This document shows positions 12,428 to 24,172 of a DNA stretch of 64,000 nucleotides, piece by piece (positions within the stretch are counted from its first letter, which is position 1; every line of letters starts with the position of its first letter). Source of the stretch: Sciurus carolinensis (Eukaryota > Chordata > Mammalia > Rodentia > Sciuridae); assembly GCF_902686445.1 (NCBI RefSeq), contig NC_062229.1, positions 310,001-374,000 on the forward strand. Reading direction: 5' to 3'. The position numbers and the translations under genes were made by a program. The notes beneath the pieces are model-generated. The model ran no database searches, was not told where the DNA came from, and saw only the letters and a program-made list of their open reading frames with translations.

Positions 12428-12964
12428 TGGCCTATCTTGAGGGGTCAAACTCCTCTGGACCCCAAAACCCATTTCCCAGTCACATAAGGTAGTTCCTGAG
12501 AATAAATCAGGTGAGTGAAAAAGAGGGGCCACTCTGATCCCCAACCCTACCCAGGACTCCTCAGAGCTGACCAAGCCCTCATCTGACACACAGAGGAACT
12601 GAGGCCCACAATCTGACAGCGGTCTCGTCTCACCCACGTGAGGGGCCTGCAGATCAATCCACCCAATAGACACCTGGGCCAGCTGCCCTGCAGGGCTCAG
12701 TAAGAACACCACAGCCGCTGCCCTCCACCTGTGTTCCAGAACCCAAACACTGGGCACCAAAGCTGGGATGCTTCCAGCTGGGCCTAAGGTGTGTGGGGGA
12801 CCCTGCCCAGCCTGGGGGGACATCTGAGCTGAAGGGGTTCACCCACATGAATGGACAGAGCCATTGCTAAGTTGACTAGTCTCTGCAGTGGACACAGAGG
12901 GTCTGGAGCAGACCGAGAGAGTGACAAGGGTCAGGGACAGTTTGAGGGATGGTCCCCGTAGTGG

Positions 12965-13392
12965 GGGCAGGAAACGACACTGGGTGATGCATTTCGGCCA
13001 TAATTCACGTCCACTTGGCGTCTGGGAGTGACTCATTTGAAACAGGATCTTTGCAGATACAGTTGGCTAAGATGGCATCATCCTGGAGTAGGGTGGACCC
13101 TAAAACCAGTGGCTTGTGCTTGTTTTGCTTCTTGTTGGCAGTGCCATGCTAGGCAAGTGCTCTACCACTGAGCCACACGCCCAGCCTGACTTGTGTCCCT
13201 ATAAGAAAAGGGAGGCTTGGATATAAATTCAGAGAAGGCCACTTGAAGACAGAAGCAGAGATTGGGGTGATACGGACACAACTAAGGGACGCTGGAGCCC
13301 CAGGAGTTGGGAGAGGCAGGAAGGACCCTCCCTAGAGGGAGCGCAGCCCTGCACGGCCCTGGGTCTCAGACTTCTGGACACCAGACCAAGAC
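12965..13392 (+). mobile_element. MLT1-like LTR (ERVL-MaLR), split by an ID SINE
   Basis: The words GGATCTTTGCAGATACAGTT, GGCTAAGATGGCATCATCC, TGGAGTAGGGTGGACCCTAA and, after an ID insertion, TTGTGTCCCTATAAGAAAAG follow the order of MLT1/MST family LTRs. Only LTR sequence is seen, with no retroviral coding region. The family assignment is from memory. Confidence 0.65.
13119..13187 (-). mobile_element. ID SINE inside the MLT1-like LTR
   Basis: An antisense ID core, GCTAGGCAAGTGCTCTACCA then CTGAGCCACACGCCCAGCC, interrupts the LTR between its GGCTTGTG and GACTTGTG words. Confidence 0.75.
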
Positions 13393-16300
13393 AGGGTCAA
13401 TTCCTGTTGATCTGAACCTTCCAATTTGGAGCACTCTGTGACAGTGGCCTAGGACACAAGCCAGCCCTGACCCTCGGCCCACTCCCTGAGAGCCCCGTGG
13501 CTCCGGGACAAGACTGGCCCATGCTGTGACCTTGGTCTCCAGAGGCCCCAGGAGGCTCATGGAATGCAAGAGTGCTGGGTGCCAGTACCAGGCAGAGGCC
13601 ACTGAGTTCCAGCACCCGCTCCCAGCACAGGCACAGCAAGGCTGGGAAGCCTGGAGCCAGAGCCCTGGGGCTGTGATCTCACATGCAGGCTAGGAGGGAG
13701 GCCCGTCTCTCAAGGCGGCAGGCAGGGTGGGCCCTCCAGGGGCGCAGGAGGCAGGGGTCCCAGGAGCAGGCTCCGTTCTTCCAGTTCTGCCCACAGGCCT
13801 CCAGAGGAAGCCTGGGCCTGGCCCTGCCTCTGTGGAGAGGCATGCTGCTGCCAGGCCAGCCGCAGGACCCGTGTCCCAGGTGCGCCCACCCTGGCTGAGC
13901 GCAGGGCGTTCTCCCACAGAGAAAGGCCAGGCAGGCTGGGGGCTCCCTGGGCTACCTCCCCGCTGCACGCTGCCCACTCCCAGGGTCCTGGGGACCAATG
14001 GCTGCAGGCCCTCACAGCCTCTTCTGCCCTCCCTTGGGGGCACACAAGGGGTCACAACACACCCTGATTTCCAGTGGAATTCCCCACCCATGCCTTCCAG
14101 AACCTTCCAAGAGGCAGAGGGGCAGGGACCAATGCCAGAGAGCATTCCCAAGCACACAAGAGCCAGAGGTAGGATAGAACCCCAGGTGGGGGTCTCATCC
14201 ACAGGACTGGGCTATGGGATGGGGGGATCAGGATGCTCCAGGAGGGGAGGGGAGGCTCAGGCCAGATATCTCAGTCCTCGGCAGGGCTGCCAGCCCAGGC
14301 AGCAAGAAGACACGGCCCTGACGCCAACCAGCGTGCCTGGCCTGCACATCCTGGCTGCTCAGGGCACCTGCTGTCACTGCCTACAGCCCCACGTGACCCT
14401 TGTTGGGGCTTGACAGACAGGGGGCTGGTGGGGGCCAGGCACAGCCGACATCAGACCAGATGAAGCCCCAGGAAGAGCATGGCAAGCGGAGGCCCGGAGC
14501 AGGAGCTGCTGTGGCCTGTCACCCTGCCTGATCCAAGAGCTGCAGCAGCCACAGGTCAGCACAAGGCAGGGCTGAGCCGCAGGGGTGCAGCCACCACAGG
14601 CCACCCCTGGCCAGGGCCAAGCCCAGTGTGGAGTGCTGTCCACACTCAGACCCAGACCCCACTGACACCAACCGGAGGAGGAAAGCCACATCTGAGGAGC
14701 CACGGCCAGCAGGTGCAGAGGGGCTGGGGACAACGCCTAGAGCAACACAGCAACGGAGGAAAGGAGCCCCTGAAGCCGGGCTCCAGAGCCTGGCCTGGGG
14801 TCGCCTGGCATGCTCGTGCACACGCCAGCTGGACGAGGCAGCCCCACAGAACAGCGCCTCTGCGGCTGCACGGGGAGGCGGGGCTTCATGAAGCAAGACA
14901 TACCCACACTTACAGGTGGGTGGGCAGTCACACAGCCCTCCACACCCCTGGCTCCTCAACCTCGGGGTCGGTCGAGACCCTGCTCCACTCACTCCCAGGC
15001 ACGGCTCGCCTTACCTCCGACCCCAGCTGAACATGGACCGCCTGAACTGGCTTGCACTTTTAACCCTCTCTCCACCGGGCACATGTGGAATAGCCTCCTA
15101 CGATGGTCAGACACTTGAGCACAGGCGTCCCCTCAGGGAAGCCCCTGCTCAGGTCTTGTGCTGACACGTAATCTTTAAAGGGCATCTGACACACTGAGCT
15201 TGTGGTCTCCTCTGACCCCCAGGCTGCTTTCTCCTGAATGGATGGTAAGCTTCCCCACCCCCAAGTCCTGGTCCTTTGAAACTCACATGCCCTGGTTTGT
15301 CTGAGAACTGTGAGGAGGAGCACCCCTGTCACCCCATCCTTGCTGCTACCCCCCACGTGATGCTGGTGTCCCTTAGAGAACTTGAGCAGGACTGCCCACA
15401 GCCAGGCTAGACTGGCCCTAGTGAGTGACCCAACAGTCACGACCATCCCTGGGCTCCTTCAGTCCCTGCTGGGAACATGGTCAGGGACCTTCGTCCTAGC
15501 CCAAAGGGCACTGAGTGTCCTGCAGGAGGAAGGAGGCTCACTCCAAGCTCAAGGTTGGGCTGTGGGCCCACCACACACAACAGACCCACATCTGTCTCCT
15601 CCTGTGTGACAAGTGGCCGTGGACTTGGCTGCCTGAGCCACACGTGTCCTCCTGGTGCTGTGACCTGGGCACCCTGCTCCTGGGGAGCCCTCGCCTCGGC
15701 GCTGCAGCAGGAGAGGCCTCAGCCTCCAGAGGTCAGACACGTCTCGTGCTGCCTCTCCTCTCAAGCCCACACTTCCCATCCGACTTGTCCTCTGCCAGGT
15801 CCCTTCTGCCTCTGGGAGGAGAGAGGTCTCTGCCTGTGAAGACCCGCGGGACACCACGGGGCCACCCAGATGCTCCAGGAGCCCTGACTTCAACCCATCT
15901 GCAGAGCCCCCTTTGCCCAGAGAGAGCCACATTCACAGGCCCCAGGGATTCAGACAGGGCATCCCTGAGGCTGACCCCAGAATCCAAGCACCACACAGCA
16001 CCAGCCACATGGTCTCAGTCCAGAGAAAGGCCACAGGCACCAAAACTGAGGCCTGCAAACGACCCAGGAGCCTGCAGGTCCCTTGAGCATGAGCACAGGG
16101 GACAAGTTACTGGGAGCACGGGCCACATAGGAGGGCAGCCAGCAGAAGCTTCACACGCAGGGATACGGCCCAGGGTTCCAGACTGGCTAATTTTCCAGAG
16201 AAACCACGTGTCTAGGTATGGGTGTAGCAGTACTTGGGTGTTCAGAGTGGGCCACTAGGGAAGCCATGCCCAGCTCACCCCCCAACCCCCAGTATTGGCC

Positions 16301-17467
16301 ACCTCCCTCCAGGCTGCCTGGCCCCTCATATGATCTGGAACACCCCCAATGCCATCCCCGAGGCCCTAGCATTAACAGGGGTTCAGGTGGGTCCAAGCTC
16401 CTGAGGAGCCAGTCGCCCCTCACAATGCCCCTGGTGAGACCCCTTTGCCCAGGTGACATCACAGGTTTCCTCAGCAGGCACTGCCAGGGCCTTGTTCAGA
16501 CCCACCCTGGGCCAGGGCAACAGGGGTCACTCTGAAAAAGTGTGGCCTCGACCATGCATGGACCCCCGCCTCCACACAAGGACACTGTCCGGTGAGCACC
16601 CTGCCCTGCTCCCCGGGACCACCACCTGGGCCCAGAGTTCTGCTATGGCCAGGCAGCCGCTGCCAAGGTGAGCCCTCCTTCAGCTTACCTGACCTGCAGA
16701 GGGACAGCAGCCAGGGTGGGTGGCCAGCCAGCACCAGTGCCTGGGCCACTGCCCAGGCAAGGGACGTTCTCCTTCGCTCGTCAGCTCACCTGCCCTGGCT
16801 GCTCCACCCGGCAACACTGAGTCAGTTCCATAAAAGTTTACTGCCCGTTACAGACCCTCACTGGTCCCGGCCCACGGCCTTTGGCCCCGGTGGGGCGGGG
16901 GCCTCCCAGGAAACCAGAGTGACCCGCCTTCTGGAACCCGCAGTGTCTTGGATCAAAGGCGAGACACCGCCTCTTTCAGTTTCACTTAGGATTTGTCCTG
17001 GCTTAGAGTGAGCCAGCTTTGAGAGTGGGACCTGAGTCTTCTCTAAGGCTGGTTCCTTCAGGAGGCTCTCCTCGTGCCCTGAAGCAGAAGCAACACTGGA
17101 GGACAGCTGGGGCTGGGATGAGGGGCTCCCAGAGAGGCGTGACCCCCCACCTCTGCCTCCTCCTGGGGCAAGGCTCCAATCAAACATCCAGCAGCCCTGG
17201 TGTGAGCTGTCTGCAGGCTCAGGCTGTGGCTCGTTTCCAGCCCCCTGGTCACAACCCCTGGGTTTCCAAAGGCTGGATGGGCCTTGATTTTGAAGATTCA
17301 CATACCAAGAAATTCATCTATTTAGAGTCTACAACTCACTGGGTTTTAGCAGACTGAGTTGTATGGCAATCGTGTCGATCTAGTTCCAGAACATTCCATC
17401 ACCCCAGAAGGAAGCCCTGTCCCCGAGAGCGGTCACCCCCTTCCTCCCCAGCCCTGCACCCGTGATC

Positions 17468-17585
17468 CACTTCCTGTCTCTGGATTCACTTGCTCTGGGT
17501 ATTTTCTACCAGTGGAGTCACACAGTGTGACTGACTTTCTGATTCTCACTGAGCATGTTTTTTGAGGTTCGCCGTGCTGCAGGAC
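17468..17585 (-). mobile_element. Ancient L1 (L1M-type) fragment
   Basis: The text follows the reverse complement of an old mammalian L1 3' region: CTCTGGATTCACTTGC, GGAGTCACACAGTGTGACTG, CACTGAGCATGTTTTTTGAG. It is strongly diverged. Confidence 0.45.
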
Positions 17586-20315
17586 ACAAACAGTGGGTCT
17601 CATCTCCCCAGAGCACCCAGCAAGCTCAGAGTGTGCAGATGACAGAGCACTGAAAACCAGTGCTGGAACCCAGGTTCTGTCCCCACCTGAGCCGCAGTCC
17701 CAAGACAGGCAAGCATATCTCCTAGGGTGGGAAGGAAGGAGAGGACCCACAGAGGTGGCAATCTCCACTGACAGTAACCCTGGGGGGTCTGACCTGGGGT
17801 TGGGGGTGGGTGTCCAAGAGAGGCCAGAGAGGTCTAAGGGCATGGCCCAGCAGGGGCAGAGTCTGGGTGTTCTCACCCTCCCCACATGCCCTCTGAACCA
17901 CACGGCCCTCAGCTGTGGAAAAAGCGCCTGGAGTTGTTCCAAGCCTGCCCACATGAACCCCACACACATAAGCAACACGTGCACTCACAGAGCACACAGG
18001 CACACGTGTGCCCCACACAGGTACACAGACCTGGGGCTGGCTGGGGCCCAGACACCTCCCCAGCCCAGTGAACCACCTTCCAGGGTGTTTACAATTTCAG
18101 ATCATGTTACGCCCCCAGAAAATGGGAAGAAGCTGGCCCCACCCCTTCATGGCAGCCTGGGGGCCTGGGGACCAGGTACGCTGACCCACACAGTCGCCTC
18201 TTTATCCGGGTGCTCTTTCGCTGTGTCAGCGTTTCCTGTGGGCTGTGCAGGAGGGGTGTCTGACACTGCTGGGACTTGGCAAGGCCAAGCTGGCCGCATG
18301 GAGGGCACAGGGTAATGGGCTGCAGCTCAACCCAACCAGGCTGACAGAGACCCTCTGCCTTTCAGTTTCCCTGCCAGGCTGGACAGGACACACAGGCCAC
18401 AGTGAAGTGGCTGGAAAACCCACAGGGCAACCCCAGCCCCACTCCTACATTCCTGGGGCCCCCACCAGGCCCAGCCCCTTGGCTGGGCCCTTGGGCTCCC
18501 ACCCCCATCTGCCACTGCCCTTCTCCCTCCGGGCAGGCGTGAGGAAGCAGACTTTGGCTGGAATCCCAAGGTGAGACAAAGCACCACCCTGGGGCTCACG
18601 GGCGCCCGGCCCTCCTGGTAGGAGAGGCCCTGTGACCAGCCCCTGCCTCAGCCCTCCCACCCGCCAGTGGCCCAGATCTCACATTCCAGCTTTCTGTGAA
18701 AGCTCTCTGCAAACACCCAGGGCAGGCAACTCCTCCAGCCTTTGGGGGCCTCCCCTGGGAAAATCCAGGGTGAGGACAACCAGGAAGCCTGTGAGCAAGA
18801 GGACACTGGGCAAGTGAGGGTGGGGCTGCCAGCCTCCTGGGGGTCCAGGTCAATCCTATGCAGGGTGTCCACAGTACACAGCACCCCCTGGGCTAGGCAC
18901 CAGGGCCAGGGCCTCTGCTGCCTCAAACTGGAGGAAGCCCACATGTTGAGAGGTACTGCCTCAGAGTCTCTCTGGAGTCTCAATACCTGGGACAGGCAGG
19001 GCCCTCTGTCCCCCATCTGCTCTTTTCTGGAGCCCTCAGGAGTTCCTACAGAGAACTGGCCCGCAGCATGCAAGGATCCAGGGTCTGACACATCACCTGA
19101 CGGCAGCTCAACTAGGTTCCAAACTCAGATCAACCACCATGACCCCTTTGCCATACTGGAAAAACTCACTGTAGCCCAATCTGCCAGCAAGCCCTGATGC
19201 CAGCTGGCTCAAAGGCCAGGCAGTGGGCACACAGCTCACAGGACCCAGGCAGACGGCACCAAACATCCATGAGCAGGAAGAACATGTGGAGCTGGTAGAG
19301 CATTTCGGGAAGCAGAGTGGGGGTGCCCCAGCTACACTTTATAGGCTCCTTTTCTTTTGAAAATGTTAATCACTTCATTCAGGGAGACCCCGGTACATCT
19401 CTGGAGGTGCTGGGTAGCCAGAACTGGGAATGGTGGGAAGCAAGCTCTACTGGGCAGGACGCACCTGCCAGGCCTCCCCTGCCCTGTCCACCCACACTCG
19501 GCTGGCTCATCTCACATCTCCGTCCACCACCTCCCGGGTTTCAACACCGCGGGGGAGACGCATCCCCACACAGGCAGGCAGGCAGGCTGTCCTGGGGATC
19601 CGCTAACACCAGGGCCCCATCCGAACGGGCCCACGCACGGAAACCCAGGGAAAGGTGTGCCTGCCCCTCCTAGGGGAGCGAGGACCCCTCCCCAGGAAGG
19701 CTGCACCAGGGTCTGGGCGGGAGGGCGCACAATCCCAAAGGAGCCTGGGGTCAGGAGTCATGGGGATGGGAGCGATCCGAGCTCACCCTGGGGAAGGACT
19801 TGGGGTCGCCAGGCGCCCAGAGTTGGGGGTCACAAGTAGAGAGGGGTGAAGAAGCGGGGAAAAGCGGGTTCAGGGCCACCTGGAGGACTCGGGGCCGGGC
19901 CACCGGGAAAGGGAGGTCAGGGTCACGCGGAGCGGGAGAGGCTGGGGTCGCGCAGAAGCGTGGGTCCGCTCGCGGCCGGGAGCGGGCTTCGGCGGGGGAC
20001 CGGGTCCCGCGGAGCGCACGGCCGACACCCGCCCCCCAGACGCGGGTCGCAGGAGAAGAGGGGTCAAGGGTCGCGGCGGGGCGGGGCCGCGGCGCGCGGA
20101 GGGCAGGGGTCGCCGCCGCGCTGCCCCGGCCCCTCGGGATCCCGGCCCGGGGCGCGGGGCGCGGGGCCGCGCGGGACGGGGCGCGCGCAGGCCGGGCGGG
20201 GGTCGCGGCGGGGCCCGGGCGGGGGTCGCGGCCGGACGCCTCACCTCGGACCCGAGTGCAGTCGGGCGGAGCGCGCGGCGCCTCAGTTTCCCCGAGCCTC
20301 TTGGGGGCCGCCGCT

Positions 20316-20324
20316 CACTTCCGG
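20316..20324 (-). promoter_or_regulatory. ETS/GABP motif
   Basis: The minus strand reads CCGGAAGTG, a perfect ETS-family core (GABPA/ELK type), close to the likely SBNO2 start. Confidence 0.6.
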
Positions 20325-20333
20325 GTTCCAGGC

Positions 20334-20342
20334 GCCATCTTG
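20334..20342 (-). promoter_or_regulatory. YY1 motif
   Basis: The minus strand reads CAAGATGGC, the YY1 core AAGATGGC, at a position typical of the first transcribed bases. Confidence 0.6.
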
Positions 20343-20352
20343 GGGGCCCTCG

Positions 20353-20361
20353 CACTTCCGG
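20353..20361 (-). promoter_or_regulatory. Second ETS/GABP motif
   Basis: The minus strand reads CCGGAAGTG again, 37 bp from the first copy and flanking the YY1 site. Confidence 0.6.
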
Positions 20362-20370
20362 TCACGCCGC

Positions 20371-20416
20371 GGGGCGGGGCCTGTGGGCGGGGCGGGGCCT
20401 GTGGGCGGGGCGGGGC
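20371..20416. promoter_or_regulatory. Tandem GC-box array
   Basis: An 18-bp unit, GGGGCGGGGCCTGTGGGC, occurs about 2.6 times in tandem. Each copy holds an Sp1/KLF GC box. It lies just upstream of the inferred SBNO2 start. Confidence 0.7.
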
Positions 20417-20649
20417 CGCGGGCTCCAGGTGCGAATCCTGCCGCCCCGGTTTCCTGGCCCGCGACCCGCGCGGGAGCTCGAGCGCTCGACGGGCTCCGCC
20501 GCCCCGCGCGGCACCCGCACCCGGCCTGCCGGCCGTGCCCTCTGCCTTCCCTGCCTCGCCCCGTACTTCTGTTGGCCGGCTGCCTCCCTCCCCGGGTACA
20601 GTGCCCGGCGCGGGGACGCGCTTGAGGGCCCCGTAAGTCCCAGCGCCAC

Positions 20650-21261
20650 CTCAGGGAGCGCATCCTTTCAGGCAGCGCCACGAACCTGTGACCCCTCTGC
20701 ACAGAGGCTTCAGGGGCCTGTCAGCGTTTGCCTCACTGCGGGGAGGCTGGGACTGGGTCGTGGCACAGGTGGCCCGGGGCAGCGTTCCTGTGACTGGAGG
20801 GGCAGATGGACCCAGTGGGGACAAAGCCAGTTAAGCAGATCCCGTGTGGGAGGCGCCCCCCAACTGGGTCTCAGGAACCCCAGCATTGCCACCTGGCCCA
20901 GCTCACCACCAGCCAAAGGCACCTGCACCCATTCCAACCCCTGGAATGAGTTTCCTGGTCTGCAAACTTGTGTATTCATTGAAATCTTGCGGTTGCTGCC
21001 CGGTCCCAGGCCTGGAACTGAGCGAGCTGGGGACAGAGACAGAGGAAGCCGCTATCCAGGGGACTGAAAATCAGTACCAAACACTCCCACATGCTTCACA
21101 AGCCTGGAGCCCAAAGAGGGATGAAGTCTCTGCCTAGGGGCTCAAGGATGGCTGCATGGTAGAGAGGATCCTGAAGCTAAGGTTTTGAAGTGCAGGTAGG
21201 AGTTTGCCAGATAGACCAAAGTAGGAACAGCCATCCAGGCAGAGTAAAAGCTGTACAAAAC
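20650..21261. other. Intergenic, no feature recognised
   Basis: Unique-looking sequence to the right of the SBNO2 CpG island. No exon with recognisable protein similarity and no repeat was identified. Confidence 0.5.
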
Positions 21262-21447
21262 CCTCGTCTGGCCTGGTGGGGCACAGTACCCCTGGCCTGT
21301 GATCCCAGTGACTAGGGGAGACCCAGGAAGGAGGATTCAAGTTCAAGGCCAGAGCAACTCAGCAAGACCCTGTCTCAACATAAAAAATAAAAATGGCTGG
21401 GGGTGTAGCTTAGTGGTAGAGCATCCCTGTGCTCAGTCCTCAGTTGC
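21262..21447 (+). mobile_element. B1-ID composite SINE
   Basis: A B1 unit (GGCCTGTGATCCCAGTGAC, then CAAGACCCTGTCTCAACA) is followed by an ID unit, GGCTGGGGGTGTAGCTTAG. It borders the old L1. Confidence 0.85.
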
Positions 21448-22082
21448 AGTTTTAGTGAATGGGGAAAAACCAAAAGCATTTTCTTTAATTCTAGAAAAAG
21501 GCAAGGAAATCCACTTTCCCCACTTTTATTTAATATAGTACTAGAGAGTTTAGCCAGAGCAAGTAGGCAAGAGAAGGAAGCAAAAGGGATAAAAGCAGGA
21601 AGGAAAGAAGTCAAATTATCACGGTTTGCAAAGACGCGATCCTGTGCTTGAAGATCCAAAGAGCTCCATCACAAGACCTCTGGAGCTAATAAACAAACTC
21701 AGCACAGTCGCAGGTGACAAAATCAACATGCAAAAACCAATAGCTTTCCCATAAACCAATAGTGAATCTGCTAAGAAACAAATCAGGAAAAGAACTTCAT
21801 TCATGATAGCCTCAAAAAAAAAATTAAACACCTAGGACTAAATCCAACCCAGGAGGTGAAAGCCTTCTACAAAGAAAACTATAGTACATTGAAAAAAGAA
21901 GTTGAAGACAACACAAGAAGATGGAAAGACCTCCCATGTTCATGGATAGACAGAATGAATACTGTTAAAATGGTCATACTACCCAAAGCAATATACAGTT
22001 TCAATGGAATCCCCATCAAAATGCCAATGACATTCTTCACAGAACCACAGAACTAGAAAAAATAGTCCTAAAATTCATTTGA

Positions 22083-22280
22083 ATGGTCAGCATGGTGATG
22101 CACACCTGTAATCCCAGTGGCTCTAAAGCCTGAGGCAGGAGGATCACAAGTTCAAGGCCAGCCTCAGTAACTTAGCAAGGCTCTGTCCCAAAATAAAAAA
22201 TTAAAAGAAGGACTGGGGATTTGTCTTAGTGGTTAAGTGCTCTTGGGTTCCATCCCTAGTAGAAAAAAAAAAAAAAAAAA
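22083..22280 (+). mobile_element. B1-ID SINE nested in L1
   Basis: A sense copy carries GTAATCCCAGTGGCTC, then the ID part GACTGGGGATTTGTC, and ends in an 18-A tail. Confidence 0.9.
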
Positions 22281-22313
22281 GTCATGTGGAAGAATAAAAG
22301 ACCCAGAACACCA

Positions 22314-22416
22314 GGGGCTGGGAATATAGCTCAGCTGCTAGAGTGCTTAACTTGTGCACAGGACCTAGGTTCAATCCCCAGCACCACCAAAAAAAAAAAA
22401 AAAAAAAACAAACAAA
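22314..22416 (+). mobile_element. ID SINE nested in L1
   Basis: An ID core GGGGCTGGGAATATAGCTC with GGTTCAATCCCCAGCACCAC is followed by a 20-A tail. The duplicated L1 words around it (ACCCAGAACACC before, ACCCAGAATACC after) fit a target-site duplication. Confidence 0.9.
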
Positions 22417-22589
22417 CCCAGAATACCAAAGCAGTTCTAAGCAAGCGCTGCAGTGACAGACCCTTATCTCTTACCCTGCACAGAAATTGATTCAATGGAT
22501 CAAAGAAGACCTTGGAATTAGACCAGAAACTATACGACTCTGAGAAGAAAATCAGGGTCAATATTCCAGCATGTAGGCACAGGAAACAC

Positions 22590-22803
22590 TTTTTTTTTTT
22601 TGTACCGGAGAGTGAACCCAGGGGCATTTAAGCACTGAGCCACATCCTAGCCCTTTTTATTCTTTATGTTTTATTTAGAGATGGGGTCTTACTGAATTGC
22701 TCAGGGCCTTGCTAAATTGCTGAGTCTGGCTTTGATCTTGCAACACTCCTGCCTCAGCCCAAGTCACTGGGATCACAGTCTCGCTGCCGCGCCCAGCTTC
22801 CAA
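22590..22803 (-). mobile_element. B1-ID SINE nested in L1
   Basis: An antisense copy starts with a T-run and GTACCGGAGAGTGAACCCAG, then the B1 part beginning TTATTTAGAGATGGGG. Confidence 0.85.
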
Positions 22804-23148
22804 CAACTTCAGGGTTCAAATATGAACCCTGAAGCCCAGGAAATAATGCCAAGAGTTAATAAGTGGGACAGTATCAAATTAAAATGCTTCTGCACAGCAA
22901 GCGAAACAAGAACCTGAAGAGAGAACCTGCAGAATGGAGAAAATCTTTGTCAACTACTCTTCTGACAGAGCATTAATATCCAGAGTATATAAAGAACTCA
23001 AAAAACAACACCAGAATACCAAACAACCCAAATAATAAATGGGCAAATGAATCAAACAGATACATCTCAAGAAGAAATACAAATGGCCAACAAATACATG
23101 AGAAAGTGTTCAACATCGTTAGCACTTAGGAAAATACAAATCAAAACT

Positions 23149-23852
23149 ACACCAGTGACTCAGAAGGCTGAGGCCTAAGGGTCTCTAGTTCAAGGCCAGC
23201 CTCAGCAACTCAGTGAGGCCTTGCCTCAAAAAATGAAAAGGGCCGGGAGGTGGCCCGGTGGTTGTGATACCGCCGTTTACCGGTGACCAGTTCTGCTCCC
23301 TCTAATGTTGAAGATTGACACTAGAGAAGCACGCCAAGGCAAGCATATTAAGCAGGTTTTATTTAAAGGTAATAATACAGACTTCTCCAGGCAGGAAGAA
23401 AGGGGCCATGGCTGATGTTCTAAAGTCCCCAGAAGTGAGCGCACACTACATCTTTTATAGGTTAAAATCTCTTTTGTTCTCCAGTTCTCTCCCCCCTTAT
23501 CTCTCCTTCCTGCCTATGTGACTAGGCCTGGTTTTGCATTAAGTGAGAAGCCAGGGGCAGGGGGAGGGCCAAAGTGATTCAGCCAGGCAAGGGCCCAGGG
23601 GGCATTAATTAGCAGTTCCTTGCTTGCAGTCCTTGATAAGGGCAGATAAATTTGATAATCAATGGACCCCCAGAGATCCTTGACATTCCATTCTCCCAGG
23701 GGCAGTCTCCAACTTCCAGAGGCAGATGGCTTTATGGCCTCCATTTCCTCGATTTGACCCGATCCTCTATTTCTACACTAACTGCTTGTCCCCAATTCTG
23801 GCTTCAGTCAAGTGCTCCTGGGTCCAATCCCCAGTGCCAAAAACAACAACAC
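23149..23852 (+). mobile_element. B1-ID SINE split by an LTR
   Basis: The B1 part (GGCTGAGGCCTAAGG, then GCCAGCCTCAGCAACTCAG) and the first half of the ID part end at about 23,262. The rest of the ID part (CAAGTGCTCCTGGGTCC, then AATCCCCAGTGCC) resumes after 23,806. The SINE itself sits in the old L1. Confidence 0.8.
23263..23806 (-). mobile_element. Solo LTR of an endogenous retrovirus
   Basis: This 544-bp segment starts TG and ends CA on the plus strand. Read on the minus strand it has a polyadenylation signal in TTTAAATAAAACC about 70 nt before its 3' end. It interrupts the ID half of a SINE exactly, which fixes its limits within a few bases. It has no coding region. The family was not identified and a clean target-site duplication could not be read. 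Confidence 0.7.
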
Positions 23853-23965
23853 CACCACACTGAGATTCCCTGAGTCACATCATGTCAGTCAGAATGGCAG
23901 TCAACAAGAAAGAAACAATAATAAGTGCTTGAGAGTACCTGGAGAGAGTGGAGAAAAAGGGACAT

Positions 23966-24172
23966 CTTTTTTTGGGTGGGGGGCACCAGGATTGAACTGG
24001 GGCACTGGACCACTGAGCCACACCTCAGCCCTTTTTTGTGTTTTATTTAGAGACAGGGTCTCGCCGAGTTGCTTAGAGCCTCACCAAGTTTCTGAGGCTG
24101 GCTTTGAACTCTCAATCCTCTTGCCTCAGCCTCGGAGCCACTGAGATTAAAGGCTTGCACCATGGCATGTGG
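23966..24172 (-). mobile_element. B1-ID SINE nested in L1
   Basis: An antisense copy carries CACCAGGATTGAACTGGGG then ATTTAGAGACAGGGTCTCG. L1 sequence resumes after it. Confidence 0.85.

Larger units (their letters stand above)
5603..20244 (-). other. SBNO2: SBNO2 first intron region (5' end of gene)
   Basis: About 14.6 kb separates the first recognised coding exon from the CpG-island exon 1 donor at 20,244-20,243. It is GC-rich and mostly unique sequence, with a few SINEs (10.0-10.4, 11.06, 12.34, 13.12 kb), an MLT1-like LTR (12.97-13.39 kb) and an old L1 fragment near 17.5 kb. One small exon carrying the MLA start and/or further 5'UTR must lie in this span or at its right end, but no convincing candidate was found. 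The open frames here show no recognisable domains. Confidence 0.7.
20245..20345 (-). other. SBNO2: Probable SBNO2 exon 1 (5'UTR)
   Basis: On the minus strand a GC-rich leader ends at a strong donor, CCGAG|GTGAGG, at 20,245/20,244. The upstream limit is a guess from the YY1 motif, which usually sits just downstream of a start site. No ATG-initiated match to SBNO2 is seen here, so the exon is taken as noncoding, although a short coding start further down the gene is unlocated. Confidence 0.6.
19860..20640. promoter_or_regulatory. SBNO2: CpG island at the SBNO2 5' end
   Basis: Dense CpG dinucleotides and very high GC run from about 19.86 to 20.64 kb, unlike the CpG-poor flanks. The island contains the exon 1 donor, two ETS sites, a YY1 site and an array of GC boxes, all consistent with a housekeeping-type promoter for the leftward SBNO2 transcript. 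No matching gene start is visible on the right side, so I do not call it bidirectional. Confidence 0.85.

Noticed and set aside
19800..20636. 278-codon plus-strand frame across the SBNO2 CpG island
   Set aside because: Same cause: stop-poor GC-rich DNA. No recognised domain, and it spans the promoter of the opposite gene.
20345..20640. Bidirectional promoter with a rightward gene at 20.6 kb
   Set aside because: No exon or protein similarity follows on the plus strand before the SINE and L1 at 21.3 kb.
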